DNA of 64,000 nucleotides from Panacagrimonas sp041603235 (GTDB taxonomy: Bacteria; Pseudomonadota; Gammaproteobacteria; Nevskiales; Nevskiaceae). The stretch lies in the NCBI GenBank assembly GCA_041603235.1, contig JBFIES010000001.1:744001-808000 (forward strand), in the 5' to 3' direction. Of the stretch, positions 1 through 8,462 are shown piece after piece (the first letter of the stretch is position 1; every line of letters begins with the position of its first letter). Below the pieces are notes generated by a model. The model was not told where the DNA came from and did no database searches. It saw only the letters and a list, made by a program, of their open reading frames with translations. A program made the position numbers and the translations under genes.

Positions 1-63
1 TCCGCATTTCCGCTGGATGGCCACACCGCCGCCAAGGCCAGACAGACCAAGCAAAAATTGTGA
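1..63 (+). CDS. C-terminal tail of an unidentified protein (partial)
   Basis: Frame 1 is open from the window edge to a TGA at 61-63 and gives about 20 codons ending LDGHTAAKARQTKQKL. The basic tail and the bidirectional terminator about 80 bases downstream are consistent with the end of a real gene. The piece is too short to assign to a family and could be chance. The 80 bases between the stop and the terminator hold nothing I recognise. Confidence 0.3.
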   Translation, partial: SAFPLDGHTAAKARQTKQKL

Positions 64-144
64 AGCCACAAGCTGACACGGTGCTGAGCAGGTTTCATAC
101 GTTCGTTAGTAATCTCTGGAGCAAACATTGAGCTAGAAAGCAAA

Positions 145-172
145 AAAGCCCGGCACATGGCCGGGCTTTCTT
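145..172. terminator. Bidirectional rho-independent terminator
   Basis: A 7-bp GC stem (GCCCGGC at 148-154, GCCGGGC at 160-166, 5-base loop) has an A-run before it and a T-rich run after it, so it can act on both strands. It sits between the truncated + strand gene and the end of the minus-strand lipoprotein gene. The same stem sequence recurs in the terminators near 13580 and 15378. Confidence 0.85.
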
Positions 173-185
173 TGTAAGCATTCTG

Positions 186-2381
186 CTAGGGGGCTGGCAG
201 AGCCGGCGCTGTCGTGATGACAGTAAATGGAAGGATGGAAACCACACCACTTGGCGAGGTTACCCGCAGTTCCAGAATGCCTGACTCATCTGGGTCACCA
301 GGGTCGAGTTCGGCGGCTGCAAACGCAACGCCATAGGTGTTGCCCCCGGCAGTGTCATCCGTGGTGCAAGGAACGGCGAATGTATTGCTGCCCTCAGTGG
401 CGCCGGCATCACCACCACCGGTGAAGGTGATGGAGGTGGTGGCGGGCATCGGCTGATCATTGATGTCACGAATGACAGCAGACATCAGGAACAGTCCCTG
501 ACTGGGAACAACGATCGTCCTGGTACCTGGATTAAAGCTGGTCGCGCCGCTCACGGAAATATCATTAGCCACATCGAACGCCGGGCTGGACCCAGACATG
601 ATGATGGTCAGGCTATCCCGAACGTGCAAAGTCTGGGGATCAGGGCACTGCACGTTGTCGGGGTTGCCGTTGTCGCACAGCAAACCGTTGTACTGCCCAT
701 CCGCAAGATCAAAAGCGCCCTGTGTATTGGGAGCGCTATTGAAGTCAAAAAACACTTCGTTATGGCTCGCATCATCTCGTACGCCGTCTTCATCAAGATC
801 CAGAAATGCTTCTGGCAGATCGCCGAAGCCTTCCGATCCATCGAACAATCCATCACCGTCCGCATCTGAGAAACTTTCTTCACCAACGGAGAACGCCAGC
901 ACGGTGCTACGGCCGGCGCGGGAGGCGCCCCTTAGGCCACCAATAGCGCAATTGGCATCGGTGTTCTCAGCCCCGCCGACTACGCAGTTGTTGTAAGCCA
1001 AAGGCCTTGGGTTCTGACTCGTCCACGCAACCGAGCAAACACCGCCCGTGGTGCTGCAACTTCCAACCACACTTCCGCCTTCAGTCGTCAGATTGACTGC
1101 GGTCCCGTCAGGGACCGGATTGTTATATCTGTCCGCACCACGCAGCGTGATTTGTGTGGAGACACCGTCACGGTTCAATCCTTCAAGATTGAAGCATTCT
1201 GCCGACAGCGAATAGCTATCCTGATCCGGCACGCCCGTCGTGATACTCAGCAGTTCGGACTGACTGGTCGCCGTCACGCCGTTCTGGACTGCGGTTGCTG
1301 TGACTCTCACTGCTGTGGAAACGGTACCGGCACGGACAACCGTCTGCGCGATGCCCTGAGCATTGGTCACGCCGGAAGCCGGCTCCAGAGTAATGCCGCC
1401 AACCTCCGTATTCAGTGAGAACGTCACGGTCTGCCCTGGAATTGCGCCCCCAACCGAGTTGCGCACAAGGAACTGAACCGTGGAGGTCACCTGCCCGCCG
1501 CTACCACGCAGACCAATATTGGTCGGTGAGGCGGAAACAAATTCGATGCTGCCCAACGAGGACGGCAACACGTTAATGGTGCCCTGTGCGGTCTGATTGG
1601 TTCCGCCAATGACAGCGCGAGCGGTGATCTGATCGTCGCCGCTGCAGCCAGAGGCTACATAAGTTGTCGTCGCTGCGCCGTTGGCAGCAATTGCCGGATT
1701 CGGATCTACAGTCGCAATACCGGAGGTAATGCAGGGCGATGTGAAAGTCACGCTGACCGGATCAGTGACGACGGCATTTCCGTTAGCAATATCGACAACA
1801 TCGACCCGCAATGCGGAACTGCCACCCGCTGATACCGGGCTTACTGCGATTCCGATCTGCCCGGCGAGAAAATTTCCGCTTCCATCAATCGTGCCGAGCC
1901 TGGGCTGAGGATTCGCATTATTCGCAGGCGCGACAACTGTCACTACAACGGTGGCCTGCAGCCCACCAGCCGACACCAAGACAGTGATATCACGCAGCGT
2001 CGTGTTGCTGGCAGTTGTCAGTACTGCTGTCGCCCTGCCATTGCCATCAGTTGTGGAATCTCCAACTGACAATTCACCTGAGGTAGCTGAAAAAGCGACA
2101 GGAACACCTGATACGGCATTATTGTTGGCGTCGACCGCGATGGCCACAATACTCAGGCCTTCAGCCACGGTGTCCGCATCTGCAGCCAATTGGGCCCCAT
2201 CGGGCAAGGTAAGAGAGATCGCCGCTGCAGTGGGTGTATCGGATCCACCACCACCGCCACCACCTGTGCCGCTGCCGTCGTCAACGAACGATGCGCCACT
2301 GCCTCCGCCGCCACCGCAGGCCGAGAGGGTCAGCGCAACACAGGCGGCTAACAGAACACGCAAAAAATGCTGACTTCCCAT
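186..2381 (-). CDS. Surface lipoprotein with bacterial Ig-like (Big_1/invasin-type) repeats
   Basis: The 731-residue product starts with a signal peptide ending in a lipobox (LSAC, Cys22), so the mature protein should be lipid-anchored. A glycine-rich tether follows (about 23-47), with several runs of Gly. At least three beta-sandwich repeats come next (about 53-150, 165-270, 280-380). They carry the 'G.pV.F......G........TD.nG.A......' pattern of Big_1 domains. Around residues 505-545 there is an Asp-rich DADGDG / DLDEDG stretch like thrombospondin type 3 calcium-binding repeats. The likely role is adhesion or surface structure, but the ligand is unknown. The ATG at 2381 is preceded by a GGGGG ribosome-binding site. 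The gene has no co-directional neighbour and ends at the terminator at 145-172. Confidence 0.8.
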   Translation of the reverse strand: MGSQHFLRVLLAACVALTLSACGGGGGSGASFVDDGSGTGGGGGGGSDTPTAAAISLTLPDGAQLAADADTVAEGLSIVAIAVDANNNAVSGVPVAFSATSGELSVGDSTTDGNGRATAVLTTASNTTLRDITVLVSAGGLQATVVVTVVAPANNANPQPRLGTIDGSGNFLAGQIGIAVSPVSAGGSSALRVDVVDIANGNAVVTDPVSVTFTSPCITSGIATVDPNPAIAANGAATTTYVASGCSGDDQITARAVIGGTNQTAQGTINVLPSSLGSIEFVSASPTNIGLRGSGGQVTSTVQFLVRNSVGGAIPGQTVTFSLNTEVGGITLEPASGVTNAQGIAQTVVRAGTVSTAVRVTATAVQNGVTATSQSELLSITTGVPDQDSYSLSAECFNLEGLNRDGVSTQITLRGADRYNNPVPDGTAVNLTTEGGSVVGSCSTTGGVCSVAWTSQNPRPLAYNNCVVGGAENTDANCAIGGLRGASRAGRSTVLAFSVGEESFSDADGDGLFDGSEGFGDLPEAFLDLDEDGVRDDASHNEVFFDFNSAPNTQGAFDLADGQYNGLLCDNGNPDNVQCPDPQTLHVRDSLTIIMSGSSPAFDVANDISVSGATSFNPGTRTIVVPSQGLFLMSAVIRDINDQPMPATTSITFTGGGDAGATEGSNTFAVPCTTDDTAGGNTYGVAFAAAELDPGDPDESGILELRVTSPSGVVSILPFTVITTAPALPAP

Positions 2382-2555
2382 AATTCCCCCAGATGGCCAC
2401 GGGCATAGTGGCGCACAGATAGTGTTTAGATGCTATATCGAAAATGCAGGCTAAACAACTGATTCCCCGTGAATGAGGAAGTAGTTTCGGAAGTTCTGCG
2501 AGACCAGACGAATCACATCCGATGATGCTGGATTGGATACACTTGCGCCCCAATC

Positions 2556-2631
2556 GCCTTCGTAGCTCAGGGGATAGAGCATCCGCCTCCTAAGCGGAGG
2601 GTCGCAGGTTCGAATCCTGCCGAGGGCACCA
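2556..2631 (+). tRNA. tRNA-Arg (anticodon CCU), CCA encoded
   Basis: The acceptor arm GCCTTCG pairs with CGAGGGC at 2621-2627. The D-arm contains AGCTCAGGGGATAGAGC. The anticodon stem TCCGC/GCGGA encloses loop CTCCTAA with anticodon CCT at 2589-2591, and the T-arm contains GGTTCGAATCC. The 3' CCA is encoded. It reads AGG codons. There is one tRNA only, with no integrase or repeated 3' end nearby, so I see no sign that it served as an attachment site. Confidence 0.97.
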
Positions 2632-2844
2632 ACATCTTTTTTGTTCGACGCCTGTTTCAACGCTTGGGCGACTCACTGAGTCCGCGTTGAAGTCGGGATG
2701 CAATGGTCACGGCCCATCCTAACGTGAGCGTTTCATTCCACTGGCAGCGGCGCTCACTTGCCCGATTTGCCGGTAGGATGCGCCCCGTTGCCCGCCATAG
2801 GGCGGTGTTCCCTGAAATTCCACGAGTCGCGCAATTATTCATTC

Positions 2845-3363
2845 ATGGTTTCTGCACTGATCCCTGCCCCGCTGTGGCGCCGCCTGATTGCCAGCATTTA
2901 CGACGGACTCCTGCTATTGGGGCTATGGATGGCAGCCGCATTGGTCGATCTGGTTCTGCGCGAGCAAATTCTTGGCATTCCCCGCTACTGGCTGTGGATG
3001 CAGTTGTACTTCTACGGCGTCGGCCTGTTTTTCTTCGGCTGGTTCTGGGTGCGTGCCGGCCAGACGCTGGGCATGCGTGCATGGCGATTGCAGGTGCGCC
3101 GCATAGACGGCGCGCCATTGCGTCCGCCGGTGGCAGCGGTCCGATTTACCGTCATGTTGATGACCTGGGGCGCGGTTCTGGCTCCGGCTCTGCTGCTGAT
3201 TCCGGGCTTTTCCCTGCCTGGCAGCACTACAGCCGGAATCGTGATTGCCGCCTTGCTGGTACTAGCATCCGCTGTCCCCATGCTGATGCAGGGGCGAAGA
3301 CGTGCCATTTGTGACTGGATAGCAGGCACGGAAGTGGTGGTCCTACCGGCGAACAAGAAGTAA
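2845..3363 (+). CDS. RDD family membrane protein
   Basis: The 172-residue product has about four hydrophobic segments. It shows RDD-family features: an early R-L-I-A-S-I-Y-D segment near residue 12, then GQTLGMRAWRLQV in the middle, then a C-terminal CDWIAGTEVV. RDD proteins are small inner-membrane proteins that are mostly of unknown function, some linked to ion transport. The ATG at 2845 (MVSALIPAP) is preferred over the upstream in-frame ATG at 2758 because the family motif begins just after it. The gene converges on lptG with 26 bases between the stops. Confidence 0.8.
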   Translation: MVSALIPAPLWRRLIASIYDGLLLLGLWMAAALVDLVLREQILGIPRYWLWMQLYFYGVGLFFFGWFWVRAGQTLGMRAWRLQVRRIDGAPLRPPVAAVRFTVMLMTWGAVLAPALLLIPGFSLPGSTTAGIVIAALLVLASAVPMLMQGRRRAICDWIAGTEVVVLPANKK

Positions 3364-3389
3364 GACCGCCCCGTTCTCCGGGATAAGCG

Positions 3390-4460
3390 TCAACGCGCCG
3401 TGGCGAGTCTTGCAGCGGCGTACAACAGAAGCGCAAAAGTAGGTAAGCCTGCGGCAACTGGTGCCGTCCAGCCATAAAGCACACCCAAATTGGCCGAAAC
3501 TTCGTTGAGCAAGTGAAAGCCAACCCCGACCAGAACCCCAATCAGCAATTGCTGGCCGGCCCCGCCGCCACGCGTCGGGCCAAACACAAAGGGCACTGCG
3601 AACAGAACCATGGCCATGACCGTGATCGGGGCGATGATTTTTCGCCACAGTTCCAGGCGCTGGTCGGTGGCATCCAGCCCATTGCTTTCCAGATAGCGAG
3701 CCAGACGCAGCAGGCCCGCAGCGGACACGGTGTCGGCTTCCAGCACGTAGAGCTCGAGAACCTCAGGGTCCAGACCACTGTGCCAATCCATTTCGCCGAG
3801 CTCGTCCACGCGGACCGCGTCGTCTTCGAACTGAGTTTCCACCACGCCGGACAAATGCCATAAGCCGTCCAGATGACGCGCTTTCTCAACCGACAGGATC
3901 GAGCCGAGTTGGAGCTCATCGTTGAAGCGATAGATTTCCGCATCGGCAAAGCGATCCCGCGACTGCAGGCTTCGAATGAAATAAATATTGCCGCCGTCAC
4001 GCAGCCACAGGGGCTTGGAGCGAACCCCGCGGTCCACTTCGCCGCCTGAACTTGCCGCTACCTTGACCCGTTCCGCAGCTTGCTGCCCGGCCGGGGCAAG
4101 GCTCTCGCCCAGCACCACCGCAAGCAGCCCGAGCAGCAATCCAGCCACCAACGCCGCACCACCGATTCGCATATTGGAATACCCCGCGGCACGCAAAGCC
4201 GTGAGCTCGCTCTGCGCGGCCATCTGACCAATGCCAAGCAGCGTTCCGAGCATGGCCACCAGCGGCATCAGCACGTACAGGCCGGCCGGCATAGTCAGGA
4301 CCGTGATCTTGAAAATGCTCAGCACGCCCATCGATTTGTCACCCTGATCGATTTCGGTGATGAAACTGATAAAGCTGTAGAGCGTCACCAGCCCCAGGCC
4401 CACGATGCCGGTGAGGCTGAATATGGCCCGGATGATGTAGCGGTCTGAGCGTGCGAGCAT
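3390..4460 (-). CDS. lptG: LPS export ABC transporter permease LptG
   Basis: LptG pairs with LptF to form the membrane part of the LptB2FG transporter, which extracts lipopolysaccharide from the inner membrane. The 356-residue product starts MLARSDRYIIRAIF. It has the YjgP/YjgQ layout: three N-terminal membrane helices (to about residue 120), a periplasmic beta-jellyroll (about 125-270) and three C-terminal helices. The conserved SELTALRAAGYS segment follows helix 2. The start at 4460 overlaps the lptF stop by one base (TGATG), which indicates translational coupling. An open frame runs further upstream to 4547 but lies inside lptF. Confidence 0.93.
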   Translation of the reverse strand: MLARSDRYIIRAIFSLTGIVGLGLVTLYSFISFITEIDQGDKSMGVLSIFKITVLTMPAGLYVLMPLVAMLGTLLGIGQMAAQSELTALRAAGYSNMRIGGAALVAGLLLGLLAVVLGESLAPAGQQAAERVKVAASSGGEVDRGVRSKPLWLRDGGNIYFIRSLQSRDRFADAEIYRFNDELQLGSILSVEKARHLDGLWHLSGVVETQFEDDAVRVDELGEMDWHSGLDPEVLELYVLEADTVSAAGLLRLARYLESNGLDATDQRLELWRKIIAPITVMAMVLFAVPFVFGPTRGGGAGQQLLIGVLVGVGFHLLNEVSANLGVLYGWTAPVAAGLPTFALLLYAAARLATAR

Positions 4461-5548
4461 CAGCTTCGGGCCGCCATGCGAAACCATCCCTGGCGCTGGG
4501 CAAACATGGCTAGCCCTGCTCCCGCAAAAATCAGGTGCACCCACCACAAGCCGACTATGGATGGCACTTGTCCTTTTGCGATCCAGGCCTGCCCCAGCCC
4601 CATCAGGTTGGAGTACAGCAGGTACAGCACGATGCCGAGCACCAGCTTTCCGTAACGTCCCTGTCTGGGCCGCAAATACGACAGGGGCACCGCCAGCAAT
4701 CCGAGCACAAACACCGATATGGGTGCAGCGATGCGCCAGGCCAGCTCGGCCTGATCTTCGCGGTTATCTGACATCAGCAGATCGCTGGTTGGCGTGAGCT
4801 TTCGCTTGCTGCTGCTGTACATGAAGGGCGGCGGCGTAATGCGCGTTTCCAGCTCATCAAACTCAATCACTTCAAAATCGGCGCGGCCGGCCTCACCCGC
4901 ATAGCGCGAACCCGAAAAAAGCGTGACTGTACGCTCGCCATTGCTTGTGTCTACCTTCTGCGCACCGCGCTGCGCGAGCACAATGCTCTCGCCCTCTTCG
5001 CTTTCCAGACGGGCGAATACCGTGGTCAGGTTTTCACCGCCGGTATCCATCTGCTCGGTGTAGAACACCGCACGGCCGCCGGCCACGTTCTTGAAACGGC
5101 CCGGCTCGAAGGGCGTGTACTGCACCAGTCGACGGGCATCCTTGGAAATATAGTCAACCTGACGACCGGCCCAGGGGCCCGCTTCAAACGCCAGCCAAGC
5201 CGTCAACGCCGCCATGATCGCCGACAACCAGAGAAAGGGCCGATACAGGCCGCCCAGGCTGACGCCACAACCCATCATGGCCGCCACTTCACTGTCCTTG
5301 TAGAGCCGGCCCAGCGTCAGCATGACGGCCAGCAGCAATGCGGCGGGAATCAGGAGCACCAGGTACTGAACACTGGACAGGCCAACGACCAGCGCAAGCA
5401 CATCACGCGGCAGATCGCCGGTGGCTACCGCGCCGAGAAATCGTGCGAAGCGGGCTGACAACATGATGGCCAGCAGAACCAAGGTCACGGCCAGGGTTGC
5501 CGTAGCCGTTTCGCGCAACAGATAGCGATCAAGGGTGCCGCTGAGCAT
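4460..5548 (-). CDS. lptF: LPS export ABC transporter permease LptF
   Basis: This 362-residue inner-membrane permease is the partner of LptG. It has three N-terminal helices, a periplasmic domain from about 125 to 265, and three C-terminal helices including VFVLGLLAVPLSYLRPRQGRYGK. The segment KDSEVAAMMGCGVS near residue 85 is the LptF equivalent of the coupling helix that contacts the LptB ATPase. The gene is divergent from pepA across 238 bases, an arrangement common in gamma- and betaproteobacteria. LptB, LptC and LptA are not in the window. Confidence 0.94.
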   Translation of the reverse strand: MLSGTLDRYLLRETATATLAVTLVLLAIMLSARFARFLGAVATGDLPRDVLALVVGLSSVQYLVLLIPAALLLAVMLTLGRLYKDSEVAAMMGCGVSLGGLYRPFLWLSAIMAALTAWLAFEAGPWAGRQVDYISKDARRLVQYTPFEPGRFKNVAGGRAVFYTEQMDTGGENLTTVFARLESEEGESIVLAQRGAQKVDTSNGERTVTLFSGSRYAGEAGRADFEVIEFDELETRITPPPFMYSSSKRKLTPTSDLLMSDNREDQAELAWRIAAPISVFVLGLLAVPLSYLRPRQGRYGKLVLGIVLYLLYSNLMGLGQAWIAKGQVPSIVGLWWVHLIFAGAGLAMFAQRQGWFRMAARS

Positions 5549-5786
5549 GCGAGGCAGATAAGTCGTAGGAAGACGAGCGATACATTATGCGGTGCTCTCG
5601 CGGCGACAGGTCAATCAAGGTGGGAGGGCGGGCAAAACTTGATAAAGTTGCGCGCATCATCGGGTCCGCCTGAATAACGCGTATTTCAGCGTTGTTGGAC
5701 CGCCCGTTTCAAAACGTCGAACGGTCTGACTGCCATCAGAATCAGGCCAGATTCATCCCATCCAAATGTCAGGAACACGCCTCATC
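5549..5786. promoter_or_regulatory. Divergent control region lptF / pepA
   Basis: This 238-base gap separates two divergent operons, so promoters for both must lie here. I see no ORF and no strong consensus -35/-10 pair that I would place with confidence. Confidence 0.5.
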
Positions 5787-7304
5787 ATGGAATATTTTGT
5801 CAAAAGCGGTAATCCGGAAAAGCAACGCGTGGCCTGCATCATCGTCGGCATTTTCGAGCGCAGGACCCTCACCCCGCAGGCCGAGGCCATCGACCAGGTT
5901 GCCGGTGGCGTCATTGCCAGTGTGATGCGCCGCGGAGACCTCGATGGCCGACTGGGCCAGACGCTGGTCCTGCATGCCCTGCCCGGCCTTTTTGCCGACC
6001 GTGTCCTGCTGGTGGGCCTGGGCAAGGAACGCAACCTCGACGACAACAGTTATCGCAAGGCCGTTGCCGCCAGCGCCCGCGCGCTCAGTGGCACCGGTGC
6101 AATCGATGCGGTGAGTTATCTCACCCACCTGGACGTCAAGGGACGTGACCTCGCGTGGAACGTGCAACAGGCACAAATGATCATGCACGGTCAGTGGTAT
6201 CGCTTTGACCAGTGCCGCGGCGAAAAGCCGGCCAAGGACCATCAGGAACCCAAGCTTGAGCGCATGACCTTTGACGTCCCGCGCCGCACGGACCTGCCAG
6301 CTGCCGAAGAAGCTTTGGCGCAGGCCCTGGCCATCAGTCATGGGCAGGATCTGGCGCGCGATCTGGGCAACCTGCCCGGCAATCTCTGCACCCCCACCTA
6401 TCTGGCGCAGACGGCAAGTGGCCTGGCCAAGGCCAGTTCCGGGCTGAAGGTGAAGATTCTCGAAGAAGAAGAGATGGAGAAGCTGGGCATGGGTGCCTTG
6501 CTGTCGGTGTCGCGCGGTTCGCGCCAGCCCGCCAAGCTCATCGTCATGGAATACATGAAGGGCAAGAAGGGCGACAAGCCCGTCGCGCTGGTGGGCAAGG
6601 GCCTGACCTTCGACGCCGGCGGCATCAGCTTGAAACCGGCTGATCGCATGGACGAAATGAAATTCGACATGTGCGGCGGTGCGGCTGTCATCGGCGCTAT
6701 GAAGGCGCTCTCCGAGCTCAAGCTGCCGATCAATGTGGTGGGCGTGGTCGCCGCCTCGGAAAACCTTCCGGACGGCGAGGCCAACAAGCCCGGCGACGTG
6801 GTGACCAGCATGGCCGGCATCACCATCGAAGTGCTCAATACTGACGCCGAAGGCCGCCTGATCCTGGCAGATGCACTGACCTATACCGAGCGCAACTACG
6901 ACCCCGCCGTTTGCATCGACATGGCCACGCTCACTGGCGCCTGCGTGGTTGCACTGGGCGGTTATCCCAGCGGACTGATGTCCAACCAGCCGGCGCTGGC
7001 CCGCGCCATCACGACCGCTGGAGAACAGATTGGTGATCGCACCTGGGAACTGCCGTTGTGGCCGGAGTACGATGACCACATCAAGAGTCCTTGCGCAGAC
7101 ATTGCCAACATCGCCACACGAAACGGTCGCGAAGGCGGCGCCATCATCGCCGCCACCTTCCTGCATCGCTTCACCAAACGCATGAAGTGGGCGCATCTGG
7201 ATATCGCCGGCACCGCCTGGATTGGCAAGAAGTCCACCGGACGACCGGTGCCCCTGCTGATTCAGTTTCTGTTGAACCGGGTCGCCAAGCAGTCTGCCGA
7301 GTAG
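5787..7304 (+). CDS. pepA: Leucyl aminopeptidase PepA (M17 family)
   Basis: This cytosolic two-metal aminopeptidase cleaves N-terminal residues from peptides. In E. coli it also binds DNA in Xer recombination and carAB control. The 505-residue product aligns from its first residues with E. coli PepA (MEYFVKSGNPEKQR), so the ATG at 5787 is chosen over an in-frame start at 5766. Metal and catalytic residues are present: K271 and D276 (VGKGLTFDAGG), K283, D294, D353 and E355 (NTDAEGRL), R357. The N-terminal domain is about 1-165. holC follows after 14 bases. Confidence 0.97.
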   Translation: MEYFVKSGNPEKQRVACIIVGIFERRTLTPQAEAIDQVAGGVIASVMRRGDLDGRLGQTLVLHALPGLFADRVLLVGLGKERNLDDNSYRKAVAASARALSGTGAIDAVSYLTHLDVKGRDLAWNVQQAQMIMHGQWYRFDQCRGEKPAKDHQEPKLERMTFDVPRRTDLPAAEEALAQALAISHGQDLARDLGNLPGNLCTPTYLAQTASGLAKASSGLKVKILEEEEMEKLGMGALLSVSRGSRQPAKLIVMEYMKGKKGDKPVALVGKGLTFDAGGISLKPADRMDEMKFDMCGGAAVIGAMKALSELKLPINVVGVVAASENLPDGEANKPGDVVTSMAGITIEVLNTDAEGRLILADALTYTERNYDPAVCIDMATLTGACVVALGGYPSGLMSNQPALARAITTAGEQIGDRTWELPLWPEYDDHIKSPCADIANIATRNGREGGAIIAATFLHRFTKRMKWAHLDIAGTAWIGKKSTGRPVPLLIQFLLNRVAKQSAE

Positions 7305-7318
7305 ACATCGCTGAGCTC

Positions 7319-7768
7319 GTGACGCGTATCGATTTCTATCTGCTGTCGTCCACTGATGCCGTGGCGACGGTGTGCCGTCTGTGCGAAAAAGCCGTAGGTG
7401 CAGGCAAACGTATCTACGTGCTGGCCACCGACGGCGCGCTCGCTGAACAACTCGACGGCGCGCTGTGGAGTTTTCGTCAGAACAGCTTCATCGCGCACGA
7501 GCGGTTTCATGGTGAAGCCATCACAGAGCCGCAGCCGCCGATTCTGATTGGCGATCTGGAAGCGCCGCCAAGCCATCACGACATCCTGGTCAATCTGGGG
7601 GCGCAGATCCCGGACTGGTTTTCCAGTTTCGAGCGCGTCCTCGAAGTCGTGGATTCAGACGAGAACCGTCGCAGCAAATCGCGAGAGCGGTTTCGCTTTT
7701 ATCGCGAGCGCGGCTACCCACTCAAGACCTATGCGCAGACCGAAGCCGGCGGCTGGCAACAAAAATAG
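7319..7768 (+). CDS. holC: DNA polymerase III chi subunit HolC
   Basis: Chi links the clamp loader to single-strand binding protein at the replication fork. The product is 149 residues (E. coli chi is about 147) and starts with VTRIDFYLLSS, typical of HolC. GTG at 7319 is the start that gives the family length; the frame is open far upstream inside pepA, but that part is out-of-frame pepA coding. The internal pattern (RPILIGD-like segment, then a C-terminal RFRFYRERGYPLKTY) fits chi. It is co-transcribed with pepA, the usual arrangement, and converges on the RidA-like gene. Confidence 0.9.
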   Translation: MTRIDFYLLSSTDAVATVCRLCEKAVGAGKRIYVLATDGALAEQLDGALWSFRQNSFIAHERFHGEAITEPQPPILIGDLEAPPSHHDILVNLGAQIPDWFSSFERVLEVVDSDENRRSKSRERFRFYRERGYPLKTYAQTEAGGWQQK

Positions 7769-7786
7769 CTTCGCGCAGGGCCCTGA

Positions 7787-8395
7787 TCAGTAACCCGGGC
7801 GTCGCAGGAAAGGCGCCATCTTCTCGGACTTCTCGCCAGCTTCTTTCTCCTTCGCTGGCGCCGCAGGCGAGCGTGGCACAACCGCATTGACGGTTGACCC
7901 GACGCTGTCTGTCAGGGGCACATAGGCCCGCGCGCTGATCTGAAACTGCATGGCCTTGAGCGGCATGCCGGTCACACCCACCGGCGTCCACGTCGGGCGA
8001 TGTTCGCCAAAGGCTTCGTTACGCGCATCCACCGTCTTGAAGAACTGTTCCATATCCAGCTGATAGGTGGTGATCTCGGTCACGTCGTCCATGCTTGCGC
8101 CCGCGGCCTTGAGGACCGCCTCCAGCAGATCGAAGGCGGCAGCGACCTGATCCTCGAAATCCTTCGGGAACGCGCGCTTCTCGATATCAAACCCGGGAAT
8201 GGCCGAAGTGGTGATCCAAGGGCCCACGCGAACCGCCTGCGAGTATCCGAACAGCGTTGAAACAAACTCGGTGCCCTCCGGCACAACGAAAACCGGCGCA
8301 GGCGGTGGTGCGGGCGGCGGCGGCGGCGCAACAGGCTGTAGCGCGGCACAGGCCGGCAGCAATGCGATGGGCAGCAAACGGAATACTTTCAGCAT
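7787..8395 (-). CDS. Exported RidA-like (YjgF/YER057c/UK114) lipoprotein
   Basis: The 202-residue product starts MLKVFRLLPIALLPAC. This is a short signal peptide with a lipobox-like LLPAC (Cys at about 16), followed by a Pro/Ala-rich tether (about residues 20-36). The rest resembles the RidA fold: GPWITTSAIPGFD, a middle segment FDLLEAVLKAAGASMDDVTEITTY, and a C-terminal QISARAYVPL. RidA proteins are normally cytosolic enamine/imine deaminases. The arginine of the active site is not obvious to me, so the activity is uncertain. The ATG at 8395 is preferred over 8434 because the signal peptide then starts cleanly. A Lys/Glu-rich tail follows the domain. Confidence 0.75.
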   Translation of the reverse strand: MLKVFRLLPIALLPACAALQPVAPPPPPAPPPAPVFVVPEGTEFVSTLFGYSQAVRVGPWITTSAIPGFDIEKRAFPKDFEDQVAAAFDLLEAVLKAAGASMDDVTEITTYQLDMEQFFKTVDARNEAFGEHRPTWTPVGVTGMPLKAMQFQISARAYVPLTDSVGSTVNAVVPRSPAAPAKEKEAGEKSEKMAPFLRRPGY

Positions 8396-8462
8396 TTCAG
8401 AACCCCTTGTTCTCAGCGCTCGAAGATACCGCATGACGCGGCAAATCCGCGAACGCTCTCAC

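Noticed and set aside
2230..2320. Repetitive CCACCGCC-type stretch, possible microsatellite or repeat array
   Set aside because: It encodes the glycine-rich tether of the lipoprotein and is low-complexity coding sequence, not an array with spacers.
2451..2660. Minus-strand frame of 69 codons across the tRNA gene (contains GRIRTCDPPLRRRMLYPLSYEG)
   Set aside because: This is the well-known spurious frame produced antisense to arginine-type tRNA genes; the tRNA explains the sequence.
5769..7196. 475-codon minus-strand frame opposite pepA
   Set aside because: It is a high-GC shadow of a strongly conserved coding frame, with no family motif and no ribosome-binding site.
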